In this document: positions 59,971 to 64,000 of the stretch, piece after piece
Layout of the letters: the number at the start of each line of letters is the position of its first letter
How positions within the stretch are numbered: position 1 is the stretch's first letter
From: Gordonia polyisoprenivorans NBRC 16320 = JCM 10675
GTDB lineage: Bacteria > Actinomycetota > Actinomycetes > Mycobacteriales > Mycobacteriaceae
Assembly: GCF_000241325.1 (NCBI RefSeq)
Contig: NZ_BAEI01000031.1
Location: forward strand, 1 to 64,000
DNA length: 64,000 nt
Direction: 5' to 3'
Program-made: the position numbers and the translations under genes
Notes under the pieces: model-generated
What the model was told of the DNA's origin: nothing
The model's database searches: none
Seen by the model: only the letters and a program-made list of their open reading frames with translations

Positions 59971-61602
59971 TCAGCCCGCCGGGGTTGTCGTCGGCGTCTC
60001 GGTGGTTTCTTCCGTTGTCTCCGTGGTGGTTTCCTCGGTCGTCGTCGGAACCTCCGTGGTCTCCGTCGCCGTCGGGGTTTCCACCGTCGTGGTTTCGGTG
60101 GTGGTCGCGATCAGGGTCTGCCACGTGGCCGAGGTGATCGGCACCGAAGTACTACCCAAGGACAATCGCCAGATTCCGGTCGAGTCGGTGGCCGAGGTGA
60201 CCGACGACTGCGACAGCGAACTCTGATAGACCGACCGCGACAGCCCGTCATTACAGGTGAGCGACACCGAGCCGGTGGTCTCCTGCGACGGCGCCTGGCA
60301 CGTCACCGACTGATTGTTCTCGGTGAAGCTGAAGCTGCCGATGGAATCACCGCTACCGCTGAAAACGGTGGGCGACGGTGCCGCCGACGACGAGCTGCTC
60401 GCGCTCGAACTGGTGTCGGATGATGTCGTGGTGCTGCTCGCCGCCGAGGTCTCCTCGCTCGAGGTCGGGCCCGCGGCCGAGGTGTCGGTTCCCGATTCGG
60501 TGCCCGACGCGGCTTCGGTGGTCTGGCCCTCGGTCGGCGGGGTGTTGCCGTTGGATTCGGCCATCTGCGTGACCTCCGGCGCGGCGGCCGTCTCGCCTGC
60601 CCGGGCGAGCCCGTTCTGTGCCGCGGCCTCGTCGCTGCGCGCTGCCAACGGCACGTTGAGTGATGCCGGCGTCGGCAGCGCCTCGGTCAGCGGCGGCTGA
60701 CCCGACAGATCCAGCAAGCCGCCGACCGTGCGATCGAAGAGCTGACGGGTATCGGGATTGAGTAGCGTCAGCAGCGCGGCAGCACCGGCGGCCGGCGTAT
60801 TCGCCTGGGCCGGAGCCTGATTGATCACGGTCGTGGTGTTGTTGACGACGGTGACGTTCTGGGTGTTGTAGGCAACGCGGGTGATGTAGTTGACCTGATA
60901 ACCCTGCCAATGGGTTCCGCGGATTCGGTATCCGCCGATGGGGGCCGAGGCGGCCGGCCCGAGCGGATTACCGCACTGGCAGCGGACCCGGGGAACGCCG
61001 GCGCTGTCGACGAGAACCGAGGTGCCGGCCTGCAGCACATCCTGGAACGGCACCGCCGAACCGCCGGTGTAGCTGTAGTTGGTCACCCAGGTGTCGGCCG
61101 AGAGGATCACCGGCGTCAGGGTGTCGAGGTAGTAGGGGATGGCCTGCGTGCTGATCCCGTAGACACTCGCCCACGCCGCCGCCTGGGAGGGGTGTTGCGC
61201 GAGGAAATTACCCAGACCGGCCGGGTCACAGGTGGTAGACCCACCGACGTACAGGCCCGGCGTGGTGCCGCTGACCAGTCGCGTGCCCTGATCCGGCGCG
61301 CCGGTCTGCGCGCTCAGGCGCAGACCGTTGTCGAGTGGCTTGTTGGTCAGATTCGGCTGCGCCATGAACGGCGCATCACCCGGTGCGTCCGCGGACGTCA
61401 GCGACAGGAAGGGGATGTGGAACTCGCCCTTCTTGTTCTTGAGCACGATCACCACGACCGAGGCGAACACGAGCGCGAGCACCGCAACGATCGCTGCGAG
61501 GATCAAGGTGAGATTGCGGCGATTACGCGGTTGCGGTTCGGGCGGCACGGCGCCGAACGGCATCGACGGATACGTGGGTGGCCCCGGTGGGTAGTACGAC
61601 AT
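59971..61602 (-). CDS. DUF6777 domain membrane-anchored protein
   Basis: This 543-residue protein has a short proline-rich cytosolic N-terminus, one membrane span (LTLILAAIVAVLALVFASVV, about 31-52) and an extracellular part. That part contains the DUF6777 region (TPGLYVGGSTTCDP, WASVYGI, IPYYLDTLTPVILSADTWVT, RCQCGNPLGP), then a Ser/Thr/Glu low-complexity stretch and a second small beta-rich domain with two cysteines. It ends in a Thr/Glu-rich tail. The function is unknown; the extracellular domain may bind a ligand or wall. Confidence 0.8.
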   Translation of the reverse strand: MSYYPPGPPTYPSMPFGAVPPEPQPRNRRNLTLILAAIVAVLALVFASVVVIVLKNKKGEFHIPFLSLTSADAPGDAPFMAQPNLTNKPLDNGLRLSAQTGAPDQGTRLVSGTTPGLYVGGSTTCDPAGLGNFLAQHPSQAAAWASVYGISTQAIPYYLDTLTPVILSADTWVTNYSYTGGSAVPFQDVLQAGTSVLVDSAGVPRVRCQCGNPLGPAASAPIGGYRIRGTHWQGYQVNYITRVAYNTQNVTVVNNTTTVINQAPAQANTPAAGAAALLTLLNPDTRQLFDRTVGGLLDLSGQPPLTEALPTPASLNVPLAARSDEAAAQNGLARAGETAAAPEVTQMAESNGNTPPTEGQTTEAASGTESGTDTSAAGPTSSEETSAASSTTTSSDTSSSASSSSSAAPSPTVFSGSGDSIGSFSFTENNQSVTCQAPSQETTGSVSLTCNDGLSRSVYQSSLSQSSVTSATDSTGIWRLSLGSTSVPITSATWQTLIATTTETTTVETPTATETTEVPTTTEETTTETTEETTETPTTTPAG

Positions 61603-61821
61603 CTGCTCGGTCTCCTACGAACGCCCGTGCCCGGCGCGATCGCCGCACGGATCGGTGGTGGTGTGTTCCCCGAGCCACAAGTATTGTGAGCGGCTCTGAG
61701 CAGGGGCAACCGCGTTCGGGCGGATTCGGTCGGCTGATCGGGAAATCCACCCGAACGGACTACACCGACGTAACAGGCGTCCGATTCGTCGCGATGAACA
61801 CCGACCGATGCCGCCCCGACC

Positions 61822-62376
61822 TCAGGCCGGATCGCCGAAATCGAAGAGCGCGGCCATCGTCGTCCGGCCGTCGAGCGCCTCGCGGATGATGTCGGCGTGG
61901 CCACTGTGATGGGCGGTCTCGCGCAACATGTGCAGGGCCATCTTGCGTACCGTCCACCACTCTCGCTCGGGCTGCCATGGTGCGGTCGCCTGCGGGATCA
62001 GTTCGTCGAGTGAACCGACCTCGGCGATCACCGCGTCGTAGGCGAGCGCGGCATCCCGGTAGGCGGCGAGCCACTCCTCGAACGTCTCGCCGTCGGTGAG
62101 CTCGTATCCGTGCTCGAGATTGTCCATGTGGATCTCGGCGTTCGGGTCGCGGTCGAGGATGGTCTGCGTGTGCTCGCGCTGCACCATCGTCAGGTGCTTG
62201 AGGAGACCGCCGAGGGTCAGTTCGCTCACGGTGCTGCGGCGGCGGGCCTGCTCGTCGTCGAGATCGCGCAAGGTCACCAGGAACATCGCGCGCTGATCCT
62301 CCAACAGGGTCAAGACGTCGGCCTTCTCGCCGGTGACATCGACGGAGAGGGTGACGGAGGTGTAGGTGCCGGCCAT
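61822..62376 (-). CDS. DinB-like (DUF664) protein
   Basis: This 184-residue four-helix-bundle protein of the DinB/DUF664 family has the metal-type histidines in LLKHLTMVQREHTQ and HMLRETAHHSGHADIIREALDG. Members include thiol transferases for mycothiol or bacillithiol and stress proteins; in actinobacteria a mycothiol-dependent role is common. It is transcribed alone, divergent from the FMN-binding protein. Confidence 0.85.
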   Translation of the reverse strand: MAGTYTSVTLSVDVTGEKADVLTLLEDQRAMFLVTLRDLDDEQARRRSTVSELTLGGLLKHLTMVQREHTQTILDRDPNAEIHMDNLEHGYELTDGETFEEWLAAYRDAALAYDAVIAEVGSLDELIPQATAPWQPEREWWTVRKMALHMLRETAHHSGHADIIREALDGRTTMAALFDFGDPA

Positions 62377-62504
62377 GATGGTGCCTTTCGGAGTGGTTCG
62401 CGGTCACCACCGAAGCTACGAACCAATGCGGACATATCCGGTCCGCATTTTCTCGGGAAGGGAAATCTGTTGCCGGGAGGCCGCGCGACGCGCACCATGC
62501 CCTC

Positions 62505-63155
62505 ATGCCCGAGTCCTCCTCGTACTCCGATGAACCCGCCGAACTGTCTGCTCTGCGCCGCAAGCCGACTCGCGGTGGCGACCGCGCGTTGCTCGACGAC
62601 GTCCTCGATTCGGTCCTCGTCGGAACCCTCTCGACCGTCGTCGACGGGTGGCCGTGGTCGGTGCCGTTGCTCTTCTCCCGCGACGGTGACGACATCCTCA
62701 TGCACGGATCGATCGCGGCAGGCGCACTGCGTCATGTGGCCGAGGGTGCGCCGTCGACGTTCACCGTGTTCGTCCTCGACGCAATCGTGGTGGCCGACAG
62801 TCTCTTCGACCATTCCGCGAACTATCGGTCCGCGGTGGTGCGAGGTATCCCCGAACGCGCCGACGACGACCTGGCCGCACTGGAAGCCTTGTCGGACAAG
62901 CTGATCCCGGGCCGCGTCGCCGAGACGCCGTCGATCACCGGCAAGGAGCGTGCCGCGACGGTCGCCCTGCGGATGCCGATCGTCGACGGTCAGTGGATCG
63001 CCAAGGCCCGCAGTGGAGGTCCCGGTGTCGACACCGACAACTGGACCGGCGTCGTGCCCGTCCGCACCGTCTACGACGACCCGATTCCCGCGACGGGCAC
63101 CGAGATCCCCGAGTCGGTGCGGCGCCTGGCGAGCGGAGGCCGACGACGACGGTGA
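62505..63155 (+). CDS. pyridoxamine 5'-phosphate oxidase-like FMN-binding protein
   Basis: This 216-residue split-barrel protein has LDSVLVGTLSTVVDGWPWSVPLLFSRDGDDILMHGS, in two motif blocks, and AKARSGGPGVDTDNWTGVVP. It is of the flavin-nucleotide-binding (Nim-like) group. The cofactor may be FMN, F420 or haem, and the substrate is unknown. It converges on the acyl-CoA synthetase with a 21-base gap. Confidence 0.82.
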   Translation: MPESSSYSDEPAELSALRRKPTRGGDRALLDDVLDSVLVGTLSTVVDGWPWSVPLLFSRDGDDILMHGSIAAGALRHVAEGAPSTFTVFVLDAIVVADSLFDHSANYRSAVVRGIPERADDDLAALEALSDKLIPGRVAETPSITGKERAATVALRMPIVDGQWIAKARSGGPGVDTDNWTGVVPVRTVYDDPIPATGTEIPESVRRLASGGRRRR

Positions 63156-63176
63156 CCTGTGATGACGGGGCCGGTA

Positions 63177-64000
63177 CTACCTCTGCCGCAGGACGAATCG
63201 CTGGATCTTGCCGCTCGGTGTCTTGGGCAGCGCGTCGACGAAATGCACGCTGCGCGGATAGGCATGCGCGGCGAAACCCGTCTTGACCAGCTGCTGCAGC
63301 TCGGACTCCAGGGCGTCGTCGCCGACCACACCGTCGGCGAGCACGACGAAGGCCTCGAGGACCTCGCCGCGCAACTCGTCCGGCCGGCCGACGACGGCGA
63401 CGTCGATCACCGACGGATGCGTGATCAGCACGCTCTCGACGTCGAATGGTCCGATCCGGTAGCCGGCCATGATGATCACATCGTCGTCCCGAGCGCTGAA
63501 GAAGTAGTTGCCGTTCTCGTCGACCCGGCCCGTGTCGCCGGTCAGATACCAACGCCGGTCCTCGGTGAACCGGGCCGCGGTCTTCTCCGGGTCGTCGAGG
63601 TATCCGGTGAACCACAGTGCCGGACTGGCCGATACATCGATCGCGATCTGTCCGTCGACGATGCCGGTGGCGAAACCGGGCATCGGTTGGCCCATCGATC
63701 CGGGGATCAGCGGTCGCCGCACTTCCGGGGCCCAGTGGTTGTTGATGAACATGCCGTGTTCGGTCTGGCCGTAGTGGTCGCGCACCTCGGTTCCCAATGC
63801 GCCTGTTGCCCAATCGATCACATCTGGCGTCAGCGGCTCGCCCGCCGACGACGCATGCCGTAGCGAAAAGCCCTCGATCGCACCGCTTTTGCTCAGCGCG
63901 CGATATACCGTTGGGGCGGCGGCGAAGTTGGTGACGCCCAGCTCGCCGAGAATGCGAGCGCTCAGCTCCGGCGTGAAACCGGCCTGCAGCAAGATGTTCG
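63177..64000 (-). CDS. AMP-dependent acyl-CoA synthetase, truncated by the window edge
   Basis: Only the C-terminal 270 or so residues are present; the start lies beyond 64000. HASSAGEPL, HYGQTEHGMF, WYLTGDTGRVDENG and LPKTPSGKIQRF mark the ANL superfamily, acetyl/acyl-CoA synthetase branch. It activates an unidentified carboxylate. The first in-frame ATG at 63992 is internal to the real gene. Confidence 0.88.
   Translation of the reverse strand, partial: NILLQAGFTPELSARILGELGVTNFAAAPTVYRALSKSGAIEGFSLRHASSAGEPLTPDVIDWATGALGTEVRDHYGQTEHGMFINNHWAPEVRRPLIPGSMGQPMPGFATGIVDGQIAIDVSASPALWFTGYLDDPEKTAARFTEDRRWYLTGDTGRVDENGNYFFSARDDDVIIMAGYRIGPFDVESVLITHPSVIDVAVVGRPDELRGEVLEAFVVLADGVVGDDALESELQQLVKTGFAAHAYPRSVHFVDALPKTPSGKIQRFVLRQR

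Overview
This is a GC-rich, densely coded chromosomal segment from an actinobacterium of the mycolic-acid group (Mycobacteriales). Gordonia is my best guess, with Rhodococcus or Mycobacterium relatives possible. The basis is codon use, a WhiB regulator, a PE-PPE type hydrolase, DUF3556, two EthA-like flavin monooxygenases, several P450s and many frequently overlapping GTG/ATG starts. I see no rRNA, tRNA, CRISPR array, complete insertion sequence or prophage. The last gene runs off the right edge.

Layout. 30-7404: a tightly coupled five-gene operon (SWIM zinc finger, DUF5691, MoxR ATPase, DUF5682, VWA). DUF5682 carries TraB/TIKI-like GxxH, E and GxxH motifs, so the operon looks like an uncharacterised ATPase/VWA-controlled hydrolase system. 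7419-11635: a hydrolase, small membrane and exported proteins, DUF5994 and DUF3556. 11749-12917: a nuclease-like gene (AbiEi-type winged helix plus PD-(D/E)xK-like domain) bracketed by two inverted copies of a 77-bp palindromic element. 13542-19856: a six-gene catabolic operon (asparaginase, PuuE/imidase-like deacetylase, MFS carrier, two SDRs, a small CxxC protein) divergent from a LacI regulator across three operator-like sites. 19902-22262: a DUF4236-TerD fusion and DUF2200.

22422-29750 is an oxygenase island. A styrene/indole monooxygenase pair (StyA/StyB-like) lies beside an EthD-like protein, an AraC regulator, and a P450/ferredoxin/ferredoxin reductase operon. The content resembles the ethRABCD ether-degradation cluster combined with a two-component flavin monooxygenase. 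A LysR gene ends the island. 29767-33167 groups an ADP-ribosylglycohydrolase, a VWA protein and an NrtR-like Nudix regulator. 33184-39604 carries a PE-PPE hydrolase, an acyl-CoA ligase, a P450, an EthA-like monooxygenase and an exported protein.

39709-47279 is a complete L-rhamnose operon (mutarotase, MFS carrier, isomerase, bifunctional aldolase/dehydrogenase, kinase, LacI regulator). 47401-52436 holds whiB, an HNH nuclease, a Ser/Thr kinase, a VanX-like lipoprotein and a PucR regulator divergent from a second EthA-like monooxygenase. 54135-59627 is an N-acetylglucosamine operon under a DasR-like GntR regulator with two operators. The rest is a DUF6777 protein, a DinB-like protein, an FMN-binding protein and a truncated acyl-CoA synthetase.

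A dispersed repeat family with arms GGTCTCGAGGCTCG and CACCTCGACCA around variable palindromic cores occurs at five intergenic places (near 22.3, 30.8, 35.8, 51.1 and 59.7 kb). It is tandemly amplified at two of them.
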